Source: CAYPGJ01 sp050174775
GTDB lineage: Bacteria; Planctomycetota; Phycisphaerae; Phycisphaerales; UBA1924
Length of the DNA: 64,000 nt
Assembly (NCBI GenBank): GCA_050174775.1
Contig: JBFXJP010000004.1
Location: forward strand, 186,001-250,000
Reading direction: 5' to 3'
Within the stretch, counting starts at the first letter, position 1; every line of letters begins with the position of its first letter. This document shows, piece by piece, positions 1 through 8,872 of the stretch. The notes beneath the pieces were generated by a model, which had not been told where the DNA came from, made no database searches, and saw only the letters and a program-made list of their open reading frames with translations. The position numbers and the translations under genes are program-made.

Positions 1-2
1 TG

Positions 3-335
3 GAGGGGAGGCGGGAGGAGCTGGTGCGGCGCGCGGTGGGGGTGTTCGGCAGGCCGAGCGATGGGGGGAATGTGCGGCTGTCGTGGATCGCGGAGCGTCT
101 GGAGGAGCCGATGCGTGGCCGGCTGATGCAGGTGTCGGTGGCGCTGCGTGAGACGATCGAGGTGTTACGGAAGGAGCATGCGGCGAGCGCACAGGCGGCG
201 GAGACGATCGCGAGCCATCTGCTGGGGATCGTGCGGACGGTGGAGCATCGGTTGAGCGATTCGGGGGCGTACACGAGGACGGGGGGAGCGCGTGTGGGTC
301 CTGCGGCGTTGTCAGCGATGGACGTGGTGTCGTGA
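3..335 (+). CDS. flgN: FlgN-like flagellar chaperone, 5' end cut by window
   Basis: The frame is open from the first bases of the window, so only the C-terminal ~110 residues are present. A helical stretch (LRETIEVLRKEHAASAQ, then LLGIVRTVEHRL) followed by Y-TRTGG resembles the end of FlgN, the cytosolic chaperone that delivers the junction proteins FlgK and FlgL to the flagellar export gate. The gene lies directly upstream of flgK and flgL, the usual flgN position, with only 13 bases to the flgK start. The name rests mainly on this context; the visible similarity is weak because FlgN sequences diverge strongly. An internal GTG at 24 is possible as a start but the coding frame continues upstream of it. 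Confidence 0.55.
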   Translation, partial: EGRREELVRRAVGVFGRPSDGGNVRLSWIAERLEEPMRGRLMQVSVALRETIEVLRKEHAASAQAAETIASHLLGIVRTVEHRLSDSGAYTRTGGARVGPAALSAMDVVS

Positions 336-348
336 TGGAGTCGTTGCG

Positions 349-2079
349 ATGAGTCTGACGGGCAGCCTGTACATCGGGAGGTCGGCGCTGGCGGCGAGCC
401 AGTTGGCGCTCCAGGTGACGGGCAACAACCTGGCGAACGCCTCGACGCCCGGGTACACGCGGCAGGTGGCGCGTCTGAACCCGTTGGGGGCCGGCGTGGA
501 TTCCTCGGGGCTGTCGGTGGGGCGCGGTGTGCAGGTGCAGCACATCCGCCGGCAGATCGATCAGGCGCTGCAAACGCGGCTGGAGGACGCCGTGTCGCGC
601 GAGCAGGGGACGCTGGTGGAGCAGCAGATCCTGTCGCAGGTGGAGGCGATCCTGAACGAGCTTTCGGGGTCTGACCTGTCGTCGGAGCTCGGGCGGTTTT
701 TCAACGCGTTTTCGGAGGTGGCGAACAACCCGAGCGCGACGGAGACGCGGGCTGTCGCGGTCGAGCAGGGCGTGGCGTTGGCGGGGTTTTTGCGGGGGCT
801 GCGGAGCGATCTGGAGATCACGCGGTCGCAGATCGATTCGCAGCTGGACAGCGCGACGCGGCGCGCGGACGACATCCTGCGGGAGATCGCGAATCTCAAC
901 ATTGAGATTGCGCGGGCGGAGCAGGGGCAGGGCGTGGCGAACGAGATGCGCGACCACCGGGACGGGCTGGTGCGCGAGCTGAGTGAGTTGATGGACGTGA
1001 CGACGATCGAGCAGCCGAACGGGGCGATCGACGTGCTGGTGGGCTCGACGACGCTGCTGACGGGGAATCGGTCGAGGGGTGTGGAGTTCTATCAGGAGAC
1101 GGTGGGGGGGAAGCTGAGCGTTTCGGTGCGGGTGAAGAGCACGGGCGAGACGCTGCCGCTGACGACGGGGAGGCTGGGGGCGTTGCTTGGGCAGCGGGCG
1201 AGCACGGTGGAGGCGACGATCGATGATCTGGATCGGGTGACGGCGAACCTGATTCACGAGGTGAACCGGATTCATTCGTCGGGCGAGCCGGGGAGGCCGC
1301 TGACGGACTCGACGGGGTGGCTGCGTGTCGGCGCGGGCGATCAGGGGTTGGCGTTCAACGATCCGTCGAACGCGACGATGTCGCGGCTGACGGTGCTGCC
1401 GAAGAACGGGTCGTTCACGGTGTACGTGCGCGACGGGAGCGGGGCGACGACGACGACGCAGATCGAGGTGGACCTGGACGGGATCGATGCGTTGGGGGCG
1501 GCGGGGTATGGGGACGACACGAGCCTTGCGGACCTTGCGGCGATGCTGAACGGGATCCCGAATCTGAACGCGCAGGTCACGGCCGGCGGGCAGCTGCGGG
1601 TGTTCACGGACTCGGGGTACAGCGTGAGCTTCGGGGATGACACGTCGGGGGTTTTGGCGGTGCTGGGGATCAACACGTACTTCGAGGGGGACAGCGCGGC
1701 GAACATCGCGGTGCGGCAGGAGATTCAGCAGGACCCGTTGCGGCTTGTGGCGGGGACGGCGACGTCGGCGAACGGGGCGGCGTTGGCGATGTCGGCGTTG
1801 CGGGACGCGTCGGTGGAGGGGCTGGGGGGGTTGTCGCTGACGAACGTGTGGCTGAAGACGGTGGAGCGGGTCGGGAGCGAGGGTGCGTCGGCGTTGGTGC
1901 GTGCGTCGGCGGCGTCGCTGGTGAAGGAGAACCTGCAGGCGCAGCGGGACGGGGTGAGCGGGGTGAGCGTGGATGAGGAGTCGATCAATCTGCTGACGTA
2001 CCAGAGGCAGTATCAGGGGGCGGCGCGGTTCATCACGGTGGTGGACGAGTTGATGCAGACGTTGTTGGCGATCGTGTGA
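349..2079 (+). CDS. flgK: Flagellar hook-associated protein 1 (FlgK)
   Basis: FlgK forms the first layer of the hook-filament junction outside the cell. The N-terminus (MSLTGSLYIGRSALAASQ, then TGNNLANASTPGYTRQ) is the classical FlgK/rod-hook signature and the C-terminus (EESINLLTYQRQYQGAARFI, ending MQTLLAI) is the matching coiled-coil half. At 576 residues it is near the usual size; the middle carries a beta-rich insertion. The frame is open further upstream, but ATG 349 is preferred because GGAG lies 8 bases before it and because the conserved N-terminus starts there. flgL follows 11 bases after the stop, so the two are co-transcribed. Confidence 0.95.
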   Translation: MSLTGSLYIGRSALAASQLALQVTGNNLANASTPGYTRQVARLNPLGAGVDSSGLSVGRGVQVQHIRRQIDQALQTRLEDAVSREQGTLVEQQILSQVEAILNELSGSDLSSELGRFFNAFSEVANNPSATETRAVAVEQGVALAGFLRGLRSDLEITRSQIDSQLDSATRRADDILREIANLNIEIARAEQGQGVANEMRDHRDGLVRELSELMDVTTIEQPNGAIDVLVGSTTLLTGNRSRGVEFYQETVGGKLSVSVRVKSTGETLPLTTGRLGALLGQRASTVEATIDDLDRVTANLIHEVNRIHSSGEPGRPLTDSTGWLRVGAGDQGLAFNDPSNATMSRLTVLPKNGSFTVYVRDGSGATTTTQIEVDLDGIDALGAAGYGDDTSLADLAAMLNGIPNLNAQVTAGGQLRVFTDSGYSVSFGDDTSGVLAVLGINTYFEGDSAANIAVRQEIQQDPLRLVAGTATSANGAALAMSALRDASVEGLGGLSLTNVWLKTVERVGSEGASALVRASAASLVKENLQAQRDGVSGVSVDEESINLLTYQRQYQGAARFITVVDELMQTLLAIV

Positions 2080-2090
2080 GGTGAGCTGAG

Positions 2091-4118
2091 ATGGGAGTTT
2101 CGCCTGCGAGTCTGGTTCGTGTGCCGAATCTGCTGGCGTCGAGGTCGGCGATCAGCGGCCTGACGCGCACAGGTCTGGAGATGCTCCGGGTGCAGGAGCA
2201 GCTGTCGAGCGGGAAGTCGATTCTGCGGCCGAGCGATGACGCGGTGCGGTCGAGCGTGCTGCTGACGCTGGATGAGACGCTGGAGCGGACGGGTCAGCGG
2301 ATGCGGAACTTCCAGCATGCGCAGAGCCTGCTGGACACGGCGGACTCGGCGCTCGGGGAGGCGTCGACGCTGACGCGGGACGCGATCTCGATTGCGACGA
2401 GCCAGATCGGCGTGGGGTCGGACGCGGGAACGCGTGCGAGCCAGGCGATCGTGGTGAGCTCGTTGCTGGATGAGATGCTGGCGACGTCGAACCGGAAGTT
2501 CACGGACGTGTATGTGTTCGGCGGGGCGCGTGCGGGTGGGGCGCCGATCGAGCGGTTTTTGGGCGGGTTCCGGTACACGGGGGCCGGGGAGGGGCTGCGG
2601 ACGGATTTGGGAGAGGGGATCACGTTCCCGGTGACGATGGCCGCGGACCAGGCGTTCGGGGCGTTGTCGACGCGCGTGCGGGGGGATGTGGATCTGAATC
2701 CGAGCCTGACGCGCGCGACGCGGCTGGATGATGTGCGCGGGACGACGGGGCGCGGGGTCACGTTGGGCCAGATCCGTGTGACGATCGATCCGGGCGTGCC
2801 GGTGACGGTGGACGTGGACTTGTCCGGCGCGGGGACGGTCGGGGATGTGCTGGATCGGATCGAGTCGGCGATCCGGCTTGCGGACCCGGCTGCGCTGGCG
2901 GGGGCGTATCCGACGGGTGCGGGGACGAACGGGGAGGCGCTGCAGTTCAACGTGAACGCGGGGTACACGATCACGTTTGCTGATGCTGGTCTGGGGAGCA
3001 CGACGGGCGATCTGGGGTTAAGCGGGTTCTCGTTCACGAACGCGACGCCGTCGAACCCTGCGGGGGGTGTTGATCCGAGGCTGACGGATTTCTCGCTGAT
3101 GTCGGATCTGAATCCGGGGACGCCGATCGCGTACGGGGACGTGGTGTTCCGGAACGGGGCGAACGTGGGGACGGTGACGGTGACGCCCGGGATGAGCATC
3201 GGGGAGTTCAAGCAGCGGGTGAGCGCGCTGGGGATCGGCGTGCGGGCCGAGGTGGGGGCGGGTGGTCGGACGTTGGACGTGGTGAACGAGGTTTCGGGGT
3301 TGAAGATGGCCGTGGAGGAGGGGGGGAGCACGACGGCGACGACGCTGGGGCTCCGGACGATGAAGGCGTCGACGTCGCTGTCGGTGTTCAATGACGGGCG
3401 GGGAGTGCAGATCGCGGACGGGGCGATTCATCCGGTGACGGGTCTGCCGGACCCGTCGCGGAACGTGGATTTCCGCATCACGTTGCAGGACGGGAACTCG
3501 TTCACGGTGGACCTTGTGCCTGGGGACATGGGGTCGGTGGGGACGGTGCTTGCCAAGATCAACGCGGAGGCAGCGTTGGCGGGGTACGGGGCGGTGTTCT
3601 CGGCGGGGCTGTCGACGGGCGGGAACGGGATCGTGTTCACGGATTCGTCGGGCCCGGTGGTGGGGCAGACGGGGGTGTCGTCGCTGAACGGGCATGCGGC
3701 GGAGGACCTTGGGTTGCTGGACGGGACGTTCACGGCCGGGGCGCCGGCAATTTTTGCGGGCACGGATCGCGCAAGGGTGCGCGTGGACTCGGTGTTTTCG
3801 ACGCTTGTGGAGCTGCAGGGGGCGCTGGGTGGGAACGACCAGCGTGGCATCACGCTTGCGGGGGAGAGGCTCGGATCGGATGTGGACGTTCTCATCCGCG
3901 CGCGTGCCCTTGTGGGGTCGCGATCGCAGCGGGTGGATTCGGCGAGAACCAGGTTGGAAGACTCGAACCTGTTGACGGAACGGATTCGGAGCGAGCTGTC
4001 GGCCGTGGACTACACGGAGGCGGCGACGCGGTTTTCGCTGCTGGAGCTTGCGCAGCAGGCGGGTCTGGCGACGTCGGCGCGTTCGTTGAGTTTGACGCTT
4101 CTCGATTTCCTGCGGTGA
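2091..4118 (+). CDS. flgL: Flagellar hook-associated protein 3 (FlgL), unusually long
   Basis: FlgL is the second junction protein, joining FlgK to flagellin. The flagellin-like N-terminal helix (LEMLRVQEQLSSGKSILRPS, then SALGEASTLTRDAISIA) and C-terminal helix (DYTEAATRFSLLELAQQAGL) are both present. The protein has 675 residues against roughly 300-400 in well-known FlgL, and the extra length lies in the middle. There I see at least three related segments of the form GxxLxxI(E/N)(A/S)xx...AGY (near residues 260, 365 and 485), resembling the flagellin-hook IN motif. This suggests repeated surface-exposed domains on the junction. It sits between flgK and fliW. Assignment as FlgL rather than a flagellin rests on position and the SSGKxxxxPSDD motif. 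Confidence 0.9.
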   Translation: MGVSPASLVRVPNLLASRSAISGLTRTGLEMLRVQEQLSSGKSILRPSDDAVRSSVLLTLDETLERTGQRMRNFQHAQSLLDTADSALGEASTLTRDAISIATSQIGVGSDAGTRASQAIVVSSLLDEMLATSNRKFTDVYVFGGARAGGAPIERFLGGFRYTGAGEGLRTDLGEGITFPVTMAADQAFGALSTRVRGDVDLNPSLTRATRLDDVRGTTGRGVTLGQIRVTIDPGVPVTVDVDLSGAGTVGDVLDRIESAIRLADPAALAGAYPTGAGTNGEALQFNVNAGYTITFADAGLGSTTGDLGLSGFSFTNATPSNPAGGVDPRLTDFSLMSDLNPGTPIAYGDVVFRNGANVGTVTVTPGMSIGEFKQRVSALGIGVRAEVGAGGRTLDVVNEVSGLKMAVEEGGSTTATTLGLRTMKASTSLSVFNDGRGVQIADGAIHPVTGLPDPSRNVDFRITLQDGNSFTVDLVPGDMGSVGTVLAKINAEAALAGYGAVFSAGLSTGGNGIVFTDSSGPVVGQTGVSSLNGHAAEDLGLLDGTFTAGAPAIFAGTDRARVRVDSVFSTLVELQGALGGNDQRGITLAGERLGSDVDVLIRARALVGSRSQRVDSARTRLEDSNLLTERIRSELSAVDYTEAATRFSLLELAQQAGLATSARSLSLTLLDFLR

Positions 4119-4255
4119 CGCGGGCGTCGGGTTTGTAGACAGGAGTCCAGGGCGCGTGTCCCTGGCGAACGACCGGCGCGAGAGGCGCCGGGATGGTCGT
4201 GCGCGAGACGCCGCGGGGGTGTCGCGTGCGGTCGAACGAGGTGCGGAGCGCTGTC

Positions 4256-4705
4256 ATGGAAGTCAGGACGACACGGTTCGGAACGCTGGAGATCGGCGAG
4301 GACCGGGTGATCACCTTTCCGAAGGGATTGCTCGGGTTCTCGGGTCGTACGCGGTACTGTCTGCTGCAGCCCAACGACGACGCGGCCTTTTTCTGGCTGC
4401 AGAGCGTGGATGATCCGTCGTTGGCGTTTGTGGTGACGGACCCGTCGATGTTCTTCCCGGATTACTCGGCGCCGATCCGTCCGGAGCAGATGGACGAGCT
4501 TGGGCTTTCGCGTCTGGAGGACGCGCAGGTGTTCGTGATCGTGAACAAGGTGTCGGAGAGCCTGACGGCGAACCTTCAGGGTCCGCTGGTGGTGAACGTG
4601 TCGTCACGGAGCGGCGAGCAGCTGGTGCTTGCGGACCGTCGGTGGACGACGCGTCATCACATCATGACCGTGGGGCGACCCGCGGCGCGTGCGGCAACGG
4701 CGTGA
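4256..4705 (+). CDS. fliW: Flagellar assembly factor FliW
   Basis: FliW (149 residues) is a cytosolic protein that binds flagellin or, when flagellin is exported, the translational repressor CsrA. The start MEVRTTRFGTLEI, the FPKGLLGF motif near residue 25 and the DPSLAF segment are typical. ATG 4256 is chosen because GGAG lies 8 bases upstream and the family N-terminus begins here; the same frame also runs upstream to 4193. csrA follows after 85 bases and the first flagellin gene after that, the arrangement of the FliW-CsrA-flagellin switch first worked out in Bacillus. Confidence 0.95.
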   Translation: MEVRTTRFGTLEIGEDRVITFPKGLLGFSGRTRYCLLQPNDDAAFFWLQSVDDPSLAFVVTDPSMFFPDYSAPIRPEQMDELGLSRLEDAQVFVIVNKVSESLTANLQGPLVVNVSSRSGEQLVLADRRWTTRHHIMTVGRPAARAATA

Positions 4706-4790
4706 GACGGACGAGGGCTACGCGGTCAGGGACGGCCGCGCGTTCCGGGAGCATGGGTCTCCCTGGACGAGATCGGGAAGGAGCCTGAGC

Positions 4791-5108
4791 ATGCTGGTAC
4801 TTTCGCGCCAGCGCGATGAGACGATCATGATCGGCGATGAGATCGAGATCACGATCGTGGACATCCGCGGTGATAAGGTGAGGCTGGGTATCACGGCGCC
4901 GACGCGTATCGCGGTGCACCGGAAAGAGGTGTATGAGGCGATCCGGAGCGAGAATGAGAGGGCGTCGCGGCTGGAGAAGCCGCTGGTGAGCACGGCGGCG
5001 TCTCCGGTGTCTCCGGCGGCGACGCGCGTGGGCAAGAGCGTGGCGGTGGCGTCTGTGGACGGGACGAAGGGTTCCGGCGGCGGGCCGGCGTCGTTACGGA
5101 CGGCGTGA
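4791..5108 (+). CDS. csrA: Carbon storage / flagellin translational regulator CsrA
   Basis: CsrA is a small RNA-binding homodimer that blocks ribosome access at GGA-containing leaders. The first ~60 residues are canonical (MLVLSRQRDETIMIGDEIEI, GDKVRLGI, then the RNA-binding strand APTRIAVHRKEVYEAI). The protein is 105 residues, with a ~45-residue Ser/Ala/Gly-rich tail beyond the usual ~60. AAGGAG lies 7 bases before ATG 4791; the frame is open upstream but shows no CsrA similarity there. The short 28-base gap to the first flagellin holds two GGA motifs, so this flagellin is a plausible direct target. Confidence 0.97.
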   Translation: MLVLSRQRDETIMIGDEIEITIVDIRGDKVRLGITAPTRIAVHRKEVYEAIRSENERASRLEKPLVSTAASPVSPAATRVGKSVAVASVDGTKGSGGGPASLRTA

Positions 5109-5136
5109 GGGAACGGAGCAATCAGGGAGGATTGCC

Positions 5137-6672
5137 ATGGCGAGAATCAGCACGAACATTGCGAGCCTGATCGCCCAGCACAACCTGGCGCGTTCGAACG
5201 AGAACCTGGAGGTTCGGCTGCAGCGGTTGTCGACGGGTCTGCGGATCAACCGCGGCGCGGACGACCCCGCGGGCCTGATCGTGTCCGAGCGGCTCCGATC
5301 GGAGTTGTCGGGCATCGGGCAGGGCATCAACAACGCGGAGCGGGCGTCGAGCGTGATCTCGACGGCTGAGGCGGCGTTGACCGAGGTGTCGGACCTTCTG
5401 TCGTCGATCCGAGCGCTGGTCGTGGAAGCGGCCAACTCGGGCGCGGTGTCGCAGGAGGAGAAGCGGGCGAACCAGCTGCAGATCGACTCGGCGATCGACT
5501 CGATCACGCGGATCGCGAACACGACGAGTTTCGCGGGCCTGAAGCTGCTGGACGGGTCGCTGGACTACATCACCAGCGGCGTGAACACGACGAACATCGC
5601 GGCGTCGAAGATCAACGCGGTGAACTTCGGGACGCGGGCGAACGTGCCGGTGCAGGTGCAGGTGATCGGGTCGGCGCAGACGGCGTCGATCTACATCTCC
5701 GCCGCGGCGTGGCCGACGAGCGGCGTGCTTCCCTCGGCGGTGACGCTGGAGGTGCAGGGGCCGGAGGGCGTGCGGGTGTTCGACTTCGCGTCGGGCATCT
5801 CGCTGGACCAGGTGATCACGGCGATCAACTCGTTCACGGACGCCACGGGCGTGACGGCGTCGCGAGTGAACGCGGGCCAGACGTCGTCGGGCATCCAGAT
5901 CTCGTCGCAGGCGTACGGCTCGAACGCGTTCGTGTCGGTGCGTCGCCTGGGCAACTCGGGCACGTTCCTGCAGACGTACCAGGTGACGAACAACGGCGCA
6001 CCGCCGGTGAACTACGGCGTGAACACGACGGCGACGCAGCGCGACACGGGCAAGGACGTGCAGGCGATCGTGAACGGGTCGCTGGCCGTGGGTCGCGGTC
6101 TGGGTCTGTCCGTGCGGAGCGGCGAGCTTGATCTGGAGATGACGCTGCAGAGGGCGTACGCGCAGACGGTGCCGGGGGCGGCGACGACGTTCTACGTGAC
6201 GGGCGGCGGGGCGCTGTACCAGTTGGGGCCGAACGTGAACTCGTCGCAGCAGACGAACATCGCGATCCCGTCGCTGGTGGACTCGAGGCTCGGCGCGACG
6301 CTGATCACGCCGGTGGGCTCGACGACGCCGGTGCTGCAGTTCCTGAACTCGCTGAAGACGGGCGGGGCGAACGACCTGCTGAAGGGGAACTTCATCCCGG
6401 CGTCGAAGATCCTGGAGAGCGCGATCGACCAGGTGTCGGTGCTCCGCGGACGTCTGGGCGCGTTCGAGCGGAACACGCTGCAGACGAACGTTCGGAGTCT
6501 GCAGTCGGCGCTGGAGAACGTGACGGCGGCGACGAGCCAGATTCGAGACGCTGACTTTGCGGTGGAGACGAGCAACCTGACACGGGCTCAGGTGCTGACG
6601 CAGGCGGGCACGAGCGTGCTTGCGACGGCGAACGCGCAGGTGCAGAACGTGCTGGCGTTGCTGGGTCGATAA
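5137..6672 (+). CDS. Flagellin 1 (filament subunit)
   Basis: The N-terminal D0/D1 region (MARISTNIASLIAQHNLARS, LSTGLRINRGADDPAGLI) and C-terminal D1/D0 region (VSVLRGRLGAFERNTLQTN, DADFAVETSNLTRAQVL, ending QNVLALLGR) are classical flagellin. With 511 residues it is longer than minimal flagellins; the surface-exposed middle (about residues 150-400) is variable. It is clearly less similar to the other two flagellins here than those are to each other, especially in the middle. It lies 28 bases after csrA, with a strong Shine-Dalgarno (GGGAGG), and ends in a hairpin terminator, so it is probably the last gene of the flgN-flgK-flgL-fliW-csrA transcript. Confidence 0.97.
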   Translation: MARISTNIASLIAQHNLARSNENLEVRLQRLSTGLRINRGADDPAGLIVSERLRSELSGIGQGINNAERASSVISTAEAALTEVSDLLSSIRALVVEAANSGAVSQEEKRANQLQIDSAIDSITRIANTTSFAGLKLLDGSLDYITSGVNTTNIAASKINAVNFGTRANVPVQVQVIGSAQTASIYISAAAWPTSGVLPSAVTLEVQGPEGVRVFDFASGISLDQVITAINSFTDATGVTASRVNAGQTSSGIQISSQAYGSNAFVSVRRLGNSGTFLQTYQVTNNGAPPVNYGVNTTATQRDTGKDVQAIVNGSLAVGRGLGLSVRSGELDLEMTLQRAYAQTVPGAATTFYVTGGGALYQLGPNVNSSQQTNIAIPSLVDSRLGATLITPVGSTTPVLQFLNSLKTGGANDLLKGNFIPASKILESAIDQVSVLRGRLGAFERNTLQTNVRSLQSALENVTAATSQIRDADFAVETSNLTRAQVLTQAGTSVLATANAQVQNVLALLGR

Positions 6673-6702
6673 GTCAGGCTCTGATAAGCAATTGTGAGGA
6701 GA

Positions 6703-6739
6703 GCCCCCGCTCGTCCCAAGATGGACGTGCGGGGTTTTT
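6703..6739 (+). terminator. Rho-independent terminator after flagellin 1
   Basis: CCCCGCTCGTCC and GGACGTGCGGGG (one mismatch in 12) pair around a short loop and are followed by TTTTT at 6735-6739. Confidence 0.85.
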
Positions 6740-6798
6740 CGTTGGTGTGGTTATGGGTGTGTTCGGCGGTTTTCGGGCGTGTAGGTATAGGGCTGTCG

Positions 6799-6839
6799 GA
6801 TAAGAAAAAGGGTGGGGAAAAAAGGAGGGTGTTCTTATC
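6799..6839. repeat. GATAAGAA inverted repeat in flagellin 1-2 gap
   Basis: GATAAGAA (6799-6806) and TTCTTATC (6832-6839) form a perfect 8-bp dyad flanking a purine-rich 25-base centre. Two more GATAAG sites are at 6683 and 6858. In such GC-rich DNA this clustering suggests an operator or promoter set. Confidence 0.55.
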
Positions 6840-6854
6840 TGGCCTTCCGGGGCC

Positions 6855-6862
6855 GCCGATAA
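6855..6862 (+). promoter_or_regulatory. Sigma-28-like -10 box of flagellin 2
   Basis: GCCGATAA is identical to the consensus -10 of sigma-28 (flagellar) promoters. The expected TAAA -35 about 15 bases upstream is not present (TTATCT is found there), so the assignment is tentative. It lies ~130 bases before the flagellin 2 start. Confidence 0.5.
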
Positions 6863-6992
6863 GCGTGGCCGACCGGCGAGTGGTCGCCGGCGCTGGGTAG
6901 CAGCCCTGATGGTCGGGGCGGGTGAATCGCCCGGCGAGCACGAGTCGGTCAAAGGTGGGCCCAGGTGACGGGCCAGAGCTTCGGAGACGCCC

Positions 6993-8528
6993 ATGAGTCG
7001 CATCAACACAAACGTTGGATCGCTGATTGCTCAGCGCGTGCTGGGAAACAACACCGGCTCGCTGGGCGGGACCCTCGAACGGCTGAGCACCGGTCTGCGG
7101 ATCAACCGCGGCAAGGATGACCCGGCCGGTCTGATCGCATCGGAGGCGTTGCGTGCCGAGGCGAAGGGGATCGGTCAGGCGATCAATAACTCGGAGCGCG
7201 CCGATCAGGTGGCTTCGATCGCGGAGGGCGGTCTTCAGGAGATCGCGAACCTTCTGACGGAAGTTCAGGGGCTGGTGACGCAGACGGCGAACACGGCCGG
7301 CCTGTCGGTTGCCGAGAAGCAGGCGAACCAGCTGCAGATCGATTCGATCCTGCAGACGATCGACCGGGTGGCGGCGGCGACGTCGTTCCAGGGGATCAAG
7401 CTGCTCAACGGGAACCTGGACTACACGGTGGACCAGGTGTCGGCGTCGGTGGCGAACCTGCAGGTGAACGGCGCCAAGCTGACGTTCCAGGGGACGCGCG
7501 ACGTGAACATCCAGGTGACGCGTTCGGCCCAGGTCGGCGCGTTGCTGCTGTCGTTCGGCGGCGGCATCATCGATCTGAACAGCACGGCTGCCGCGTCCGC
7601 CGGCGCGAAGTTCGTGGTGGAGATCGCGGGCAACAAGGGCGCCCGAGAGTTGTCGTTCACGTCGGGCACATCGCTGGCGAACGTTCGGGACGCGATCAAC
7701 ACGTTCAAGGACGTGACGGGCGTGAGCGCGACGGTGATCGGGGCCTCGGGCATCCGGTTGTCGTCGGTGGAGTTCGGCTCTGACGCGTTCGTGTCGGCGA
7801 AGGTGACGAACCACGCCAAGGCTCGCGGGCTGGGCATCTACCAGTACTCGGCGACGAACAACAACGTGCACACGACGGCTGGGACGGTGCTGTTCTCGAC
7901 GGCCACGAACCCGGTGAAGGACTTCGGCCAGAATCTGAGCGCCACGATCAACGGGATCACGGCGACGACGCGGGGCAAGATCGCGCAGATCAACACGGAC
8001 TTCCTCGACGTGAAGGTGGAGCTGACGACGACGGCGGCGCAGACGCTGGCCGCGACGTCTCCGGCGTTCCGGATCACGGGCGGCGGGGCGGACTTCCAGC
8101 TGGCCGGAGAGGTGTCGATCGCGGGCAAGGTGTCGCTGGGCATCTCGAACGTGGCGGTGCGGGCGCTCGGGCGCCATGCCGAGGGCACGAACACGTACTT
8201 CCTGTCGAACCTGGGCTCCGGTCGTGAGCTGAATCTGGTGAACGGGGACGTGTCGGTGGCGCAGAAGGTGATCACGAACTCGATCTCGGAGGTGTCATCG
8301 CTGCGTGGTCGTCTGGGCGCGTTCCAGAAGAACACGGTCGGGGCGACGATCCGCTCGCTGGGCGTGTCGGCCGAGAACACGGTTGCGGCGGAGTCGATCA
8401 TCCGCGACGCGGACTTTGCTTCGGAGACGTCGCAGCTGACGCGTTCGCAGATCCTGGTGCAGTCGGCGACGCAGATCCTGGGGATCGCGAACCAGCAGCC
8501 GCAGTCGGTGCTGCAGCTTCTCGGGTAA
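6993..8528 (+). CDS. Flagellin 2 (filament subunit)
   Basis: This is a 511-residue flagellin with MSRINTNVGSLIAQRVLGNN at the start, LSTGLRINRGKDDPAGLIAS in D1, and DADFASETSQLTRSQIL near the end. It is strongly similar to flagellin 3 over the whole length, including the variable middle (for example GAKLTFQGTRDVNIQVTRSA is shared), so the two arose by a recent duplication. It has its own transcription unit: a terminator precedes it, a sigma-28-like -10 box lies about 130 bases upstream, and a hairpin terminator follows. The leader between promoter box and start contains two short hairpins and a CGGAG Shine-Dalgarno, a possible CsrA-sensitive leader. Confidence 0.97.
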   Translation: MSRINTNVGSLIAQRVLGNNTGSLGGTLERLSTGLRINRGKDDPAGLIASEALRAEAKGIGQAINNSERADQVASIAEGGLQEIANLLTEVQGLVTQTANTAGLSVAEKQANQLQIDSILQTIDRVAAATSFQGIKLLNGNLDYTVDQVSASVANLQVNGAKLTFQGTRDVNIQVTRSAQVGALLLSFGGGIIDLNSTAAASAGAKFVVEIAGNKGARELSFTSGTSLANVRDAINTFKDVTGVSATVIGASGIRLSSVEFGSDAFVSAKVTNHAKARGLGIYQYSATNNNVHTTAGTVLFSTATNPVKDFGQNLSATINGITATTRGKIAQINTDFLDVKVELTTTAAQTLAATSPAFRITGGGADFQLAGEVSIAGKVSLGISNVAVRALGRHAEGTNTYFLSNLGSGRELNLVNGDVSVAQKVITNSISEVSSLRGRLGAFQKNTVGATIRSLGVSAENTVAAESIIRDADFASETSQLTRSQILVQSATQILGIANQQPQSVLQLLG

Positions 8529-8872
8529 GCGAGGCAGTAGTAGATAGGGCGCCGGTCGGGGCGTCCGAGGGTTCACCACCCACCCCCGGCCCGCGCGGGT
8601 TTTCGGACTCGCGCGGGCCTTTGCGGAAGGAGAGGGAGAGAGCGGATGGGTCGGCCGCGAGGGCGGTCGGCGGTTGAGGAGTTCCGTCTGTAGCGGGTGT
8701 GCGGCGTGCGCCGGGGGGTGCGCGTTGCGCGACCCGCTGTGGGCTTATCCGGCGATCTGCGTGAGACGATTCGTGAGGCTGGTGCGGGACGGACCCCGCG
8801 CTCGGCGCGACACAGCCGCGCTGCCTGACGGGTCACGGCGCCTGGTTGGCGCAGCTGTTCACGGAGGATCGC
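8529..8872 (+). promoter_or_regulatory. Flagellin 2-3 intergenic region
   Basis: This 344-base gap holds the terminator at 8588-8622. I see no convincing sigma-28 or sigma-54 box, but the flagellin 3 leader (ACGGAGGATCG before ATG) has overlapping GGA motifs that fit CsrA binding. Confidence 0.5.
8588..8622 (+). terminator. Rho-independent terminator after flagellin 2
   Basis: A perfect 9-bp stem GGCCCGCGC/GCGCGGGCC is followed by TTT. The T-run is short, so termination may be partial. Confidence 0.75.

Larger units (their letters stand above)
6673..6992 (+). promoter_or_regulatory. Flagellin 1-2 intergenic region
   Basis: This 320-base gap holds the flagellin 1 terminator, the GATAAG sites, the sigma-28-like box and a leader with two short hairpins: GGGCG/CGCCC (6916-6920 and 6928-6932) and GGCCC/GGGCC (6958-6962 and 6970-6974), ending in the CGGAG ribosome site. 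Confidence 0.6.

Noticed and set aside
5109..5136. Sigma-54 promoter before flagellin 1
   Set aside because: No GG-N10-GC pattern with proper -24/-12 context was found in the flagellin gaps, despite the sigma-54 activator in the window.
6588..8177. Open frame of 529 codons antisense to flagellin 1/2
   Set aside because: Composition (His/Arg/Gly-rich) and overlap with flagellins; no family similarity.
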